NCBI GenBank assembly: GCA_964390335.1
Contig: CAYMHU010000003.1
Location: 124,001 to 188,000 of the forward strand
DNA: 64,000 nt
Direction: 5' to 3'
Source of the DNA: Granulosicoccus sp964390335
Lineage (GTDB): Bacteria; Pseudomonadota; Gammaproteobacteria; Granulosicoccales; Granulosicoccaceae
In this document: piece after piece, positions 27,718 to 36,603 of the stretch
How the letters are laid out: each line of letters begins with the position of its first letter
Numbering within the stretch: the stretch's first letter is position 1
Notes under the pieces: model-generated
What the model was told of the DNA's origin: nothing
Databases searched by the model: none
Seen by the model: the letters and a program-made list of their open reading frames with translations, nothing else
Position numbers and translations under genes: made by a program

Positions 27718-28938
27718 CTACTTGGTTTGAGCCAATGCTAAGTCTATCGCGTCGGATACAGCATTCATTTGTACAAGCGGGTTGGCGCTAACGTGTCTAA
27801 TCCAGTCCACTCCATTAATACTCGTTAGCGATGCGCAACCAACTGGCAAAGCTCGCTGTAAAGCGCTAACACTTTCTCTGGTTTTATGTTTCCACAAAAT
27901 AACGCCACTATGATTCTCACCGCGCAGTTGGATAGCATCATGTTGCTGTAAATGCAGATGTAGTTTTTCGGCATTGTGCATGGCTTTATCAATGCGTTGT
28001 TCTAATCCCGAGCGACCCCATGCAAAGAGGGTAGCCAGTAAGGGCACCGCATTAGCGCCACGCGAACCCAGCACACCTACATTAGGCGTAGCTAAATACG
28101 CTCCATCAATACTCAGCACCTGCCTGATAGTTTCATAGTCTTTGAATAACAGTACACCGCTCTCTTTTGGCTGAAACAACCACTTGTGTGCCGATACGCA
28201 AACGGAGTCAGCGGATTCTATACCGGACAGTTTATGCTTGTGTGTATTTGAAAATCGCAGTGGGCCAGCCCAAGCTGCATCGATATGTGTCCATGCTGCA
28301 TTACCAATAGGTTCAAAAGAATCGATGGCACCTTCACTGGTGGTACCGGCGGTTAACACTAGTGCAGCATCGTCTAAATTTTTGGGCAAGGCATTCACAT
28401 CAAGCTGCCCTTGAGCGTTACACGGCAGCGTGATCAGTTCGAGTCCCAGAATTCGGGCCGATTTACGAATTGACAAGTGCGCCATCTCGGAAGCATAGAC
28501 ACGCTTAATACGTTTACTATCACGCGCCGCCCATAACGCCGTTAAATTTGAAATCGTTGACCCCGGCGTCATGTGACCACCTGTCATACCAAAAAACGGT
28601 TTTATCCAATCAATGACACGTTGTTCTATGTGCTGGGCTGCGGGAGAGACATCCGGATGCAACAGATTTTGATTTAATGCGGCGTTCCAGCACGCGCTAA
28701 CCCAGGTGATCCACGGCGTTGGTGGATCCATATGCGCAAAGGCAGTTGGGTTTGATAATTTTGCTGAACCGCCTACGACAAGCGGCGCCATTAAATTTAA
28801 TGCTGCGTTTTCACCAATACCAAATTCAGGTAGAAATTCCTCGAGCTTACTATTGGACCGCTGGTCAACCGAATCCAGCAATGCATCCATTGCCCGGTAT
28901 AGCTGATCCCGCGTTGGCTTAAACGCATCATCGGACAT
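27718..28938 (-). CDS. PLP-dependent decarboxylase (group II type)
   Basis: 406-residue fold-type I PLP enzyme of the group II decarboxylase group. Seen: TPGSTISNLTALWAAR, GTTSEGAIDSFEPI, the PLP-Asp in HIDAAWAG, and the PLP-lysine in SAHKWLFQPKESG. Shorter than most bacterial group II enzymes (450-550) and similar in size to MfnA-like tyrosine/aspartate decarboxylases. Substrate not determinable; since it is the last gene of an ABC amino-acid importer operon (12 bp after the permease), it probably acts on the imported amino acid, yielding an amine. Confidence 0.85.
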   Translation of the reverse strand: MSDDAFKPTRDQLYRAMDALLDSVDQRSNSKLEEFLPEFGIGENAALNLMAPLVVGGSAKLSNPTAFAHMDPPTPWITWVSACWNAALNQNLLHPDVSPAAQHIEQRVIDWIKPFFGMTGGHMTPGSTISNLTALWAARDSKRIKRVYASEMAHLSIRKSARILGLELITLPCNAQGQLDVNALPKNLDDAALVLTAGTTSEGAIDSFEPIGNAAWTHIDAAWAGPLRFSNTHKHKLSGIESADSVCVSAHKWLFQPKESGVLLFKDYETIRQVLSIDGAYLATPNVGVLGSRGANAVPLLATLFAWGRSGLEQRIDKAMHNAEKLHLHLQQHDAIQLRGENHSGVILWKHKTRESVSALQRALPVGCASLTSINGVDWIRHVSANPLVQMNAVSDAIDLALAQTK

Positions 28939-28950
28939 ATCAGGGTTGTT

Positions 28951-29715
28951 TTAATCCTGACCCATGCGCCGCTCTAACCATCTGACACCTTGACCAATAA
29001 TAAGAATGATCACCAGGTACTCCAGAATAAGGACGGTATAAATTTCTAGCGCTCGATACTCGGTAACAATCAGATCATTAGCTCGGCGCGTTAGCTCTTG
29101 CAACCCGATTACCGAAACCAATGCGGACATTTTTACCATGTAGGCGAACTGATTTCCGAGCGCTGGCAGAATACGTTTTATTGCTTGCGGTAACACAACG
29201 TAACGCATAGATTGAAAGTAGCTTAAACCAACCGTGCGGGCTGCTTCCGACTGGCCTTTCGGTACAGACTGTATACCGGCGCGGAAAATCTCTGCCTCAA
29301 ACGCACTGTCAGATAACGCTAACGCAAACACGCCAGCCCAAAAATAATCTAACTGAAAGCCGGCAAATTGCGGCAATCCATAATATACCCACAAAATGAG
29401 AGGCAGCAATGGTATCGAACGTACGATCTCCACGTAAACATAGTTGCTGGCTCTTAACGGTTTGTTTTTAGCAATGCCGGGAATCGCAATGAGCAACCCA
29501 ACCGCAATTGAAATAAGCAGTGCCACGAACGACATCAGCAACGTATTCCAAGTGCCCTTGATCAAAAACTCAAGATTTATTGCACCCTGAGGTGTAAACG
29601 GTGATACCACGTACCACTGCAGATTGTTGTTCGAACAACCAGTTAGCAGTAGCACACTTAACAATAGAAACAATGTGCTTCTGGTGCTCGCCACTTTGTA
29701 GCCCTGTAAGCGCAT
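28951..29715 (-). CDS. Polar amino-acid ABC transporter permease
   Basis: 254-residue HisMQ-type permease with the EAA loop EAARTVGLSYFQSM followed by YVVLPQA, and about five hydrophobic helices. Odd: its N-terminal hydrophobic stretch ends in LLLTGCSNNN, which resembles a lipobox, before the first membrane helix; the start codon position may be wrong, or the sequence is a helix that mimics a lipobox. Follows the ATPase gene with 1 bp between. Confidence 0.88.
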   Translation of the reverse strand: MRLQGYKVASTRSTLFLLLSVLLLTGCSNNNLQWYVVSPFTPQGAINLEFLIKGTWNTLLMSFVALLISIAVGLLIAIPGIAKNKPLRASNYVYVEIVRSIPLLPLILWVYYGLPQFAGFQLDYFWAGVFALALSDSAFEAEIFRAGIQSVPKGQSEAARTVGLSYFQSMRYVVLPQAIKRILPALGNQFAYMVKMSALVSVIGLQELTRRANDLIVTEYRALEIYTVLILEYLVIILIIGQGVRWLERRMGQD

Positions 29716-29716
29716 G

Positions 29717-30463
29717 CTAGTGCTGTAAAATTTGATTTAAAAACTGACGACATCGATCAGTTTTAGGATGATCGAAAAAGGTATCCGGGGGACCAGATTC
29801 CAAGATTTCACCCTCGTCCATGAACACCATTTTATTCGCTGCTTTGCGAGCAAATCCCATTTCATGCGTAACCACAATCATAGTCATGCCCTCTTGTGCT
29901 AGTTCGAGCATAACCTCCAGCACTTCGGAAATCATTTCAGGATCGAGAGCGGACGTTGGCTCGTCAAACAACATGATTTTTGGTTCCATACATAAGGAAC
30001 GTGCAATTGCCACACGCTGTTGCTGCCCTCCGGAGAGTTGACCTGGCTTTTTATCGGCCTGCTCGGGAATATGGACGCGTTCTAAATAATGAAGCGCCAG
30101 TTGTTCTGCATCAGCTTGACTGACACCGCGAGCTTTAATCGGGCCTAGAGTCAAGTTCTCCATGACGGTTAAATGCGGAAACAAATTGAATTGTTGGAAT
30201 ACCATGCCTACTTCGGAACGAATACTGGCAATGGATTGTCGGCTGTTGGTCAGCTCTACCCCATCAACGAAAATCTGCCCTTGCTCATGCGTTTCAAGCC
30301 TATTGATACAGCGAACAACGGTTGATTTGCCGGAACCGGAAGGACCGCAGATGACCACACGCTCGCCTGAATTGACTTTAAGGTTAATGTCCCGCAGCAC
30401 GTGAAAATCATCGAACCACTTGTGTACACCAAGCATTTCTATAGCGGCTGTACTTGTCGTCAT
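29717..30463 (-). CDS. Polar amino-acid ABC transporter ATP-binding protein
   Basis: 248-residue ATPase of the amino-acid ABC importers (GlnQ/HisP type): Walker A GPSGSGKST, Q-loop VGMVFQQFNLFPHLT, signature LSGGQQQR, Walker B IMLFDEPTSALD, H-loop VVTHEMGFA. Complete. Couples ATP hydrolysis to uptake of the amino acid bound by the substrate-binding protein encoded 70 bp upstream. Confidence 0.93.
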   Translation of the reverse strand: MTTSTAAIEMLGVHKWFDDFHVLRDINLKVNSGERVVICGPSGSGKSTVVRCINRLETHEQGQIFVDGVELTNSRQSIASIRSEVGMVFQQFNLFPHLTVMENLTLGPIKARGVSQADAEQLALHYLERVHIPEQADKKPGQLSGGQQQRVAIARSLCMEPKIMLFDEPTSALDPEMISEVLEVMLELAQEGMTMIVVTHEMGFARKAANKMVFMDEGEILESGPPDTFFDHPKTDRCRQFLNQILQH

Positions 30464-30488
30464 GGTAACGCGTGATTTAGATGAAGAG

Positions 30489-30510
30489 AGCCGCCTTAAC
30501 GCAGGCGGCT
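30489..30510 (-). terminator. Hairpin between substrate-binding protein and ATPase genes
   Basis: AGCCGCC-TTAACGCA-GGCGGCT: perfect 7-bp GC-rich stem with an 8-nt loop in the 70-bp gap. In ABC operons such hairpins stabilise the binding-protein mRNA or partially terminate so that the binding protein exceeds the membrane parts. Weak T-tract, so read-through is expected. Confidence 0.55.
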
Positions 30511-30533
30511 TTAACAGTGATATAGGCTAACTA

Positions 30534-31304
30534 CTACAAACCCCAATCGGCTTTAGTCTTATCGAAAAAACCTTTGAGTTTTTTCAGCTTTACCCAGTTA
30601 TTAACGTAGTTAATCCAAACTTGATCATCTTGAGGTAACAGCATGGCGATAGGAGCCGGAGCGCGCGCCTCTGTATTAGCCACATTTACAATGTCGAATT
30701 TGCTCTTGAGCGTTGCGCCTTCAATATTTGACGTTATAAATACATCCGCACGACCAGCGATGACTTCGTTGTAGCCACGCGCCGGTGCTTCAACCACTTT
30801 AATGTTTGCATTCGGAAACCATTCACGCACTAAAGGTTCGAAAGTCGTACCCAATGTAGTTGCGACGGTGACATCGCCATTGTTGATAGATTCCCAACCG
30901 TCAAACTTGTCGGCTTTGTCTTGCATAGTGAATGGCAGAATTTCTACCGACAAATAGCTTTCGGAAAATCCAGCCGCTTTCATACGGGCAGGAGAAATGG
31001 ATGCCGAACCAGTGATGTGATACTTACCTGCAGTAACGCCAACAACCAACGTTTTCCAATCGGTAGGTACAAATTCAACTTCAACGCCCAGGTCTTTTGC
31101 CAATTCCGTCATGACATCAATGTCGAACCCTTTGTAGTTATTGTTAGCAGGGTCGCGAACCGTCATGGGGTTCCAATCACCAGTGGTACCGACTTTGAGC
31201 TTGCCGCTGCTTAAAATTTCAGTTAATGCAGAGTCGGCCTGCGCTGTACCGGAAATAAATAGCCCGAGAACCGCGCCTAAAATCGTTTTGTTTATAATTT
31301 TCAC
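30534..31304 (-). CDS. Amino-acid ABC transporter substrate-binding protein
   Basis: 256-residue family 3 solute-binding protein. N-terminal signal peptide ending ISGTAQADS, then LKVGTTGDWNPMTV and a KGFDIDVMTELAKDLG lobe pattern; the C-terminus YVNNWVKLKKLKGFFDK ends the family. The domain is shared by cyclohexadienyl-dehydratase-like proteins, so a purely enzymatic role was considered, but the ABC operon context favours transport. Polar amino acid ligand unknown. First gene of importer, hairpin, ATPase, permease, decarboxylase. Confidence 0.9.
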   Translation of the reverse strand: MKIINKTILGAVLGLFISGTAQADSALTEILSSGKLKVGTTGDWNPMTVRDPANNNYKGFDIDVMTELAKDLGVEVEFVPTDWKTLVVGVTAGKYHITGSASISPARMKAAGFSESYLSVEILPFTMQDKADKFDGWESINNGDVTVATTLGTTFEPLVREWFPNANIKVVEAPARGYNEVIAGRADVFITSNIEGATLKSKFDIVNVANTEARAPAPIAMLLPQDDQVWINYVNNWVKLKKLKGFFDKTKADWGL

Positions 31305-31515
31305 AGAAATGCAATCTCTTCATTTGCGGCCCTTCAGTGTAACAAATCGCGCTTAGCTCGTCCTTGAAAAAATATGCACAATGAATTGTAAGATATTGAA
31401 ATTTTTGCGCGGTTGTCAGTGGTCTAAAAAACTGTTTTTGCCGTATGGCTTTGTCACGTTAACGAAACGCCAAAGCTCATGTTACTTGTCAAGACACCTG
31501 TACAACTAACGCTTA

Positions 31516-32349
31516 CTAAGCACTCCCTTTGAGTTTTTGATGTGCTTGCAGTACCGAGGAATATTGCGCATCACTTAAACAAGTATCGAAAAACCGGTTT
31601 AAATCGGTAATTTGCGGTGACTCTAATCCTGAGACAAAACAGGCCGCGCCAATCGTTTCCGCCATAACCGCTTGCTGTTCTACATTGCAGTGCTCAAACG
31701 AAGTGCCCGATTTTAGTGCCGCAACCACGTTATAACCATCCGTTAGGGACAAACCAAATCGGCGTGATATCAAGTCTAGCGCTTGCGTAATGAGTGAGTT
31801 GCCTATGTATGCGGCACCTTCAGTTTGAAACTGCCAAACATGACAAGCTTCGTGACCCAGCAGGGATAAGCCTGCATGAGATAATGTTCCATCGCTATTG
31901 ATCATCGGCGACCCCCAGAAATGCCGCATAAAAATATCATTTCCTACCGCCTGAGGGCTTATGCGCAAGCGCTCCTTTATCCCGCCAGTTTGTAGCCTTA
32001 TAACTGCGTAATCAAGATTATTTCCAAAAATACTGCTTAAGTATCGAACTTCTGATTCACTTAGCGGGCGCTCAGTCGCGTACGTAAACAGATTGTTTAT
32101 CAAACTGGCAATAGCGTTTAAACACAATGACCCGGCGGTCAACAGATAGTGCACTGGGAATTTCAGCAAGCTTATCAATAGACGCCACAACGCCAAACCG
32201 GCATCCATCGCGCTAAGCTGTTTTACCGCTGAATAAAACGCTCGTATATCGGCAAATAAACTAGTTGGGAATTGCAACAACCACCACCCGGTATAGGGCA
32301 GAAGTGGTTTTAAATCCACAACGAAGTGTTGTAATAAATTGGATGACAT
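31516..32349 (-). CDS. HExxH-motif membrane-associated putative metallopeptidase
   Basis: 277 residues of unknown family. A hydrophobic segment lies about 48-90 and the motif GHEACHVWQFQ (HEACH at 166-170, Glu167) fits a zinc-dependent HExxH centre; the context resembles DUF4157-like proteins, where the motif is flanked by HVWQ. A third zinc ligand is not assigned. Whether it cuts peptides is inference. Separated from phzF by the REPIN-like inverted repeat. Confidence 0.6.
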   Translation of the reverse strand: MSSNLLQHFVVDLKPLLPYTGWWLLQFPTSLFADIRAFYSAVKQLSAMDAGLALWRLLISLLKFPVHYLLTAGSLCLNAIASLINNLFTYATERPLSESEVRYLSSIFGNNLDYAVIRLQTGGIKERLRISPQAVGNDIFMRHFWGSPMINSDGTLSHAGLSLLGHEACHVWQFQTEGAAYIGNSLITQALDLISRRFGLSLTDGYNVVAALKSGTSFEHCNVEQQAVMAETIGAACFVSGLESPQITDLNRFFDTCLSDAQYSSVLQAHQKLKGSA

Positions 32350-32373
32350 TGGAGATTTACATAACAGCTAACA

Positions 32374-32426
32374 GGGTCAGGTCTTTGATTTTGAATGAAC
32401 GGGAATCAAAATCAAAGACCTGACCC
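32374..32426. repeat. REPIN-like inverted repeat
   Basis: Left arm 32374-32394 and right arm 32406-32426 form a perfect 21-bp inverted repeat around an 11-nt loop; the arm reads GGGTCAGGTCTTTGATTTTG. The same arm, with one extra A, recurs as a single half-site at 61343-61366, 29 kb away. The pattern matches REP half-sites paired into a REPIN, mobilised in many gammaproteobacteria by RAYT tyrosine transposases; none is encoded here. Located exactly between two minus-strand genes. Confidence 0.85.
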
Positions 32427-32434
32427 CGTTCGTC

Positions 32435-33295
32435 CTACAAGAGTAATGTGCCTTCAATTAAAATGTGAGTTTGCCCACCAATATAAGCCTGCCCCTCTTC
32501 GCGACCTGGAGACACATACACACGTCCCGTTCGGTTTATGCAAGTGCCTTGCGCAACAATGTAGGGATGGTCAAGTAAACTGTTTGCTTGACGCCAGTGC
32601 GCAATGGCTGAATTTAGCGAACCGGTGATAGGGTCTTCGCTCATTCCGCTGGACGGCGCCAACATTCGTACTTCAAAATCGCATTCACCGCCCTCTGCAT
32701 GAGGGCCGATCAGCCCAATCGCATTATCATTAGGCCATCTGACCAAAGAAGAGTCGACCTTTAACACCGCTTCAGCGGATCGTAATTCCAGTGCATGCCA
32801 CTTGGGGCCATTGTTTAAGACTGCTACCCGAACCACATCATCAGGCTTTAATCCGAGTTTCTTAACAATACTGTTTTTCAATGGCTCCGCCATCTGATCG
32901 ATAGATGTGGGTGGCGCTAAGAAAGCCGGCATGTCTTGATTAATATCAATTTCCACAATGCCGACACCACATTCCTGCTTAACCAACCCCGGTGTTTGCG
33001 GAACTCCACCGCTACGCAACCAGGATGCACAGGTGCCTAAGGTTGGGTGGCCGGCGAACAACATTTCACGCGCTGTCGTGAAGATTCGCACGTGATAGTC
33101 GGCATCTGGGCTACTGGGCGGTAGTAAAAACGTGGTTTCCGCCAAATTAGTCCAAGCCGCAAATGTTTGCATTTGCTCCTCAGATAAACCTTCTGCATCC
33201 AGCACGACTGCTAGCGCATTCCCTTTGGTAGGATGAGATGTAAATACGTCGCATTGTATAAATCGACGTTGCCTGGCTTGATATTCTTTATGCAT
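32435..33295 (-). CDS. PhzF family isomerase/epimerase
   Basis: 286-residue PhzF-like protein: FIQCDVFTSHPTKGNALAVV near the N-terminus and the catalytic Glu53 in NLAETTFLLPP, then the GHPTLGTCAS strand-turn of the first half and GGECDFEVRMLAP/ DPITGSLNSAIAHW in the second. The two-domain layout is the diaminopimelate-epimerase fold. No phenazine genes are present, so a general isomerase of unknown substrate is likely. Bounded on the 3' side by the REPIN-like repeat. Confidence 0.88.
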   Translation of the reverse strand: MHKEYQARQRRFIQCDVFTSHPTKGNALAVVLDAEGLSEEQMQTFAAWTNLAETTFLLPPSSPDADYHVRIFTTAREMLFAGHPTLGTCASWLRSGGVPQTPGLVKQECGVGIVEIDINQDMPAFLAPPTSIDQMAEPLKNSIVKKLGLKPDDVVRVAVLNNGPKWHALELRSAEAVLKVDSSLVRWPNDNAIGLIGPHAEGGECDFEVRMLAPSSGMSEDPITGSLNSAIAHWRQANSLLDHPYIVAQGTCINRTGRVYVSPGREEGQAYIGGQTHILIEGTLLL

Positions 33296-33416
33296 TAGCG
33301 TGTTGCCATAAAAGTAAAACCAAAAAAAATTAGCCGATGATAAGCTGTCAATTCAGTTTACACACGCTCAGCCAGTTGTAAATTACAAATAGCGCTCATT
33401 CTGGAATAACTAACGT

Positions 33417-34205
33417 ATGTCTGCATCTATTCTCGCTAACAACTACTTCGGTCTGGATAAAAGCCTCGCGTTAGTTACCGGTGCGTCAAGCGGGCTCGGC
33501 CAGCACTTTGCAACCGTGTTGGCCCGAGCCGGATGCAAAGTCATTCTTTGCGCACGTAACGAAGAGAAATTAAAAAGTTTGCAGGCAACCATCTCCGATG
33601 CGGGCGGCCAAGCGGAGTACATCGTGTTGGATGTGACCGACCGTCCTGCTGCACAACAGGCTATCGACAATCTTATAGCGAAACAGGGCGTACCAACTGT
33701 ACTGGTCAACAATGCCGGTACAGTTGCGGGTGGGTCGTTCCTGAATACAACGCCTGCTGAGCTGGCATCGGTTGTTAGCGTCAACCAAATTGGCGCATGG
33801 GATATTGCACAAATCACTTGCCGTCACATGGTTGCAGCCGAACAGCCCGGATGTGTGATCAACATCGCGTCAATTCTCGGTTTAGAGGTTATGAAAGGTG
33901 TTGCGGGCTACGCAGTGAGTAAGGCGGCGGTAGTACAAATGACAAAAATGATGGCACTCGAATTAGCGCGCTATGACATTCGCGTTAACGCCATCGCGCC
34001 AGGGTATTTTGAAACTGATATGAACACGGAATTCTTGCAAAGTGAGGCAGGCAAAAAACTGATAGGTCGCGTGCCAATGCGTCGAGCCGGCAAGTTTGAA
34101 GACTTGGATGGCACACTACTTTTACTGGCATCAAACAAAGGTGCCTTTATGACCGGCAGCGTTGTGCCGGTTGACGGTGGTCACCTGGTTGCAGGGCTCG
34201 ACTAG
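33417..34205 (+). CDS. Short-chain dehydrogenase/reductase
   Basis: 262-residue classical SDR: NAD(P)-binding TGASSGLG near the N-terminus, NNAGT, catalytic Ser in INIASILGLE and Tyr-Lys in GYAVSKAA, C-terminal VDGGHLVAG. Oxidises or reduces a hydroxy/keto substrate; not identified. Divergent from phzF with 121 bp between and convergent with the PfkB gene (12 bp). Confidence 0.9.
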   Translation: MSASILANNYFGLDKSLALVTGASSGLGQHFATVLARAGCKVILCARNEEKLKSLQATISDAGGQAEYIVLDVTDRPAAQQAIDNLIAKQGVPTVLVNNAGTVAGGSFLNTTPAELASVVSVNQIGAWDIAQITCRHMVAAEQPGCVINIASILGLEVMKGVAGYAVSKAAVVQMTKMMALELARYDIRVNAIAPGYFETDMNTEFLQSEAGKKLIGRVPMRRAGKFEDLDGTLLLLASNKGAFMTGSVVPVDGGHLVAGLD

Positions 34206-34217
34206 CGAGTAACTGGC

Positions 34218-35168
34218 TTAGCCGGTTAAGTCTGCCAGCGTGGGTAAATCAGCACCACGTCGAGAACAGGTAATAGCGGCGGCTTTAGCGGCAAGCTCAA
34301 TACTAGCCTGTAAATCAACCGCACCATTCAATGTTGAACCATCACCAACGTGACCTTCTTTGACTAACCAATGCAGCAGTGTTGCCTGAAAGGTATCGCC
34401 TGCACCCACGGTATCAACTACCGATACAGGAACCCCCGGCACATGCGCGGAACGATCGGCTGTAAATGCACTCGCGCCATCCGGTCCGCGAGTTAAATAC
34501 ACAAGTTCAGCCCCATTCGCTAAACATTCAGCAACAAACTTATCTTCACCGTCAGTGCCGAACAAAGCGGCGATATCTTCATCGCTGGCTTTAATAATAT
34601 TGGCGTGTTTCGAATACTCGGCAAACGATGCCTGCCACTGTTGTACGTCCGGCTCTATGGATAAACGCAGGTTAGGGTCATAACTTACGATCCGTTGAGC
34701 GGACTCACGCGCGGCTAACGCACTTAGACTCGACCTCACAGGTTCAACAGCGGTGGAATACGAGGCAAAATGCAGAATACGCACATCTGCTGGTAACTCC
34801 TGCGGTAATTCATCTACCGATAAACTGACATCTGCTGTGTTATTAATATAGAAAGCATACTGCGCTGAACCATCGACTTGTGTTTCTACCATAGCCAAAG
34901 TGCTGTATAAATTTGTAGGGATGGATAGTGAATGATCAATGTTGTTGTTATCAAGGAATCGTGCAATGCGTTGACCAAATGGGTCGTTCGATAATTTGGT
35001 TAAGTATCGACTTCCATGACCAAACCGGGCCATGCCCAGCGCAACGTTCATTGGAGACCCACCAACCACACCTTCTACTGAAATGCGGGTATCGTCGCTA
35101 CCGTTTCCGGATAAGTTCGCTTCGCCAATAAACATATCGAATAATGAATCGCCGCAACCTAGTAACAC
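34218..35168 (-). CDS. PfkB family carbohydrate kinase (fructokinase-like)
   Basis: PfkB kinase, 316 residues from the GTG at 35168, which has a well placed Shine-Dalgarno (AGAGGA, 6 nt upstream) and produces VLLGCGDSLFDMF, the usual family N-terminus; the longer in-frame ATG at 35273 adds 35 unlike residues. Motifs: VGGSPMNVALGMARFG near residue 36 and DTVGAGDTFQATLL with the catalytic Asp near residue 260. Sequence is of fructokinase type, sugar not proven. Confidence 0.85.
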   Translation of the reverse strand: MLLGCGDSLFDMFIGEANLSGNGSDDTRISVEGVVGGSPMNVALGMARFGHGSRYLTKLSNDPFGQRIARFLDNNNIDHSLSIPTNLYSTLAMVETQVDGSAQYAFYINNTADVSLSVDELPQELPADVRILHFASYSTAVEPVRSSLSALAARESAQRIVSYDPNLRLSIEPDVQQWQASFAEYSKHANIIKASDEDIAALFGTDGEDKFVAECLANGAELVYLTRGPDGASAFTADRSAHVPGVPVSVVDTVGAGDTFQATLLHWLVKEGHVGDGSTLNGAVDLQASIELAAKAAAITCSRRGADLPTLADLTG

Positions 35169-35353
35169 GCTATTTCCTCTGGGACTGAATAAATTGTTTA
35201 GCACGTATTGTACGCATTTAGCTGTGGCTACAATGCGCAAAAATGTCACGAAAACTATAATAATCTGATGCAATCACCGTTGTTTGGTAAGCAACTGTAC
35301 TCAGAGCCCCAAAATTGAACTGAACGTGCAATCTCTGCGTAACAGGAGACACA

Positions 35354-35797
35354 ATGAAAAATCAAACCATCATCTACGGTCTCGGCCTGGCCGGACTCAT
35401 CCCGTTTGTTGGCGCAGCAATCGCCGCCCTAGCTGGATGGCAGATTATGGGCACCGACCCGCAAACGCTGTTTTTAACTTACAGCGCCATTATTCTGAGT
35501 TTTCTGGCAGGCTCCTTGTGGGGCATGTCCCGGGAGCTGCCCGAGAACACACTAAGTTCAGGCTTACTGATTTTCAGCAATGTAGTGGCCCTGCTGGCCT
35601 GGCTCTCACTTATACTCGGCAAAGAATTTTACGCCACGGGCTTAACTATTTCGATACTCGCCTACACCGCAATGTATGCAGTGGAATTGAGCAACGCCAA
35701 ACGCTTGTTTAACGCAGAAGCTAAGGTTTACTTGAAGCTGCGATTGTTTCTAACCACAGTTGTGTGCTTAAGCCACGTTGTAATGCTGTTGGTGTGA
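35354..35797 (+). CDS. DUF3429 membrane protein
   Basis: 147 residues with four to five transmembrane segments; the motif TYSAIILSFLAGSLWGM is the DUF3429 hallmark. Function unknown. 35 bp before the next gene on the same strand, so a short operon with the SDR is likely. Confidence 0.82.
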   Translation: MKNQTIIYGLGLAGLIPFVGAAIAALAGWQIMGTDPQTLFLTYSAIILSFLAGSLWGMSRELPENTLSSGLLIFSNVVALLAWLSLILGKEFYATGLTISILAYTAMYAVELSNAKRLFNAEAKVYLKLRLFLTTVVCLSHVVMLLV

Positions 35798-35831
35798 TGG
35801 GAATGCAAACTAATTCTTTGAAAATCACTTT

Positions 35832-36563
35832 ATGCAGCATTTAGTCATTGGAGCCAGTAGTGCGATCGCTCAAGCCATCATCAGCGAGTTATTGTCGCGT
35901 GGCGATTCTGTCGTTGCAGTTAGTAGAGCGCCCCAATCGCAACTAAGCATCGATGCACCGGCAACCATATCCGGCCAACTACATTGGGCAGAGTCCGACT
36001 ATAGCGAATCGTCTATTGCACAATTTTGTGCACAGCAAAAACAGGACAATCGCCAATTTCACAATGTGTTTATTTGCAATGGCATTCTGCACAACCACGA
36101 TTTAACACCGGAAAAAAGACTTGAAGACATCAGTGAAACAAAGTTAATGCAAGTTATGTCGATCAATGCGTTTATACCGTTGTTATGGGTCAAGCATTTA
36201 AAACCCGTGCTGAAAGGCGTTTCCGACTGCACAATAACCACCTTTAGCGCACGCATTGGAAGCATCAACGATAATAATATGGGTGGTTGGTATGCGTATC
36301 GCGCATCAAAAGCAGCACTGAATATGTTGTTGAAAAGTGCGAGTATTGAATATCAGCGAGAAAAGCGAGATGTGCACTTTGTGATGTTTCACCCGGGTAC
36401 AACAGACACACCGCTGTCAAAACCTTTTCAAAAATCGGTTAAACCAGAAAAACTATTCACACCGCAGTTTGTCGCAGAGCAATTGCTCAATATTATCAGC
36501 ACTGCACCACGCAGCTCGACTATTTCCTACCTTGATTGGCAGAACAAACCGATTGAGTGGTAA
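35832..36563 (+). CDS. SDR family oxidoreductase (C-factor-like)
   Basis: 243-residue SDR: N-terminal HLVIGASSAIAQAI (glycine motif GASSAIA), ICNGIL, catalytic Ser in TTFSARIGS, and YRASKAAL with Tyr-Lys. Closest in style to the C-factor/cell-cell signalling group that lacks an NAD-consensus Asp. Substrate unknown. Follows DUF3429. Confidence 0.85.
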   Translation: MQHLVIGASSAIAQAIISELLSRGDSVVAVSRAPQSQLSIDAPATISGQLHWAESDYSESSIAQFCAQQKQDNRQFHNVFICNGILHNHDLTPEKRLEDISETKLMQVMSINAFIPLLWVKHLKPVLKGVSDCTITTFSARIGSINDNNMGGWYAYRASKAALNMLLKSASIEYQREKRDVHFVMFHPGTTDTPLSKPFQKSVKPEKLFTPQFVAEQLLNIISTAPRSSTISYLDWQNKPIEW

Positions 36564-36603
36564 TGCGCATATTGTGTATGAGTTTCGCTAACGCGTAACT
36601 AAC

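Noticed and set aside
32435..33295. Phenazine biosynthesis
   Set aside because: PhzF-like proteins are widespread isomerases and no other phz gene is present.
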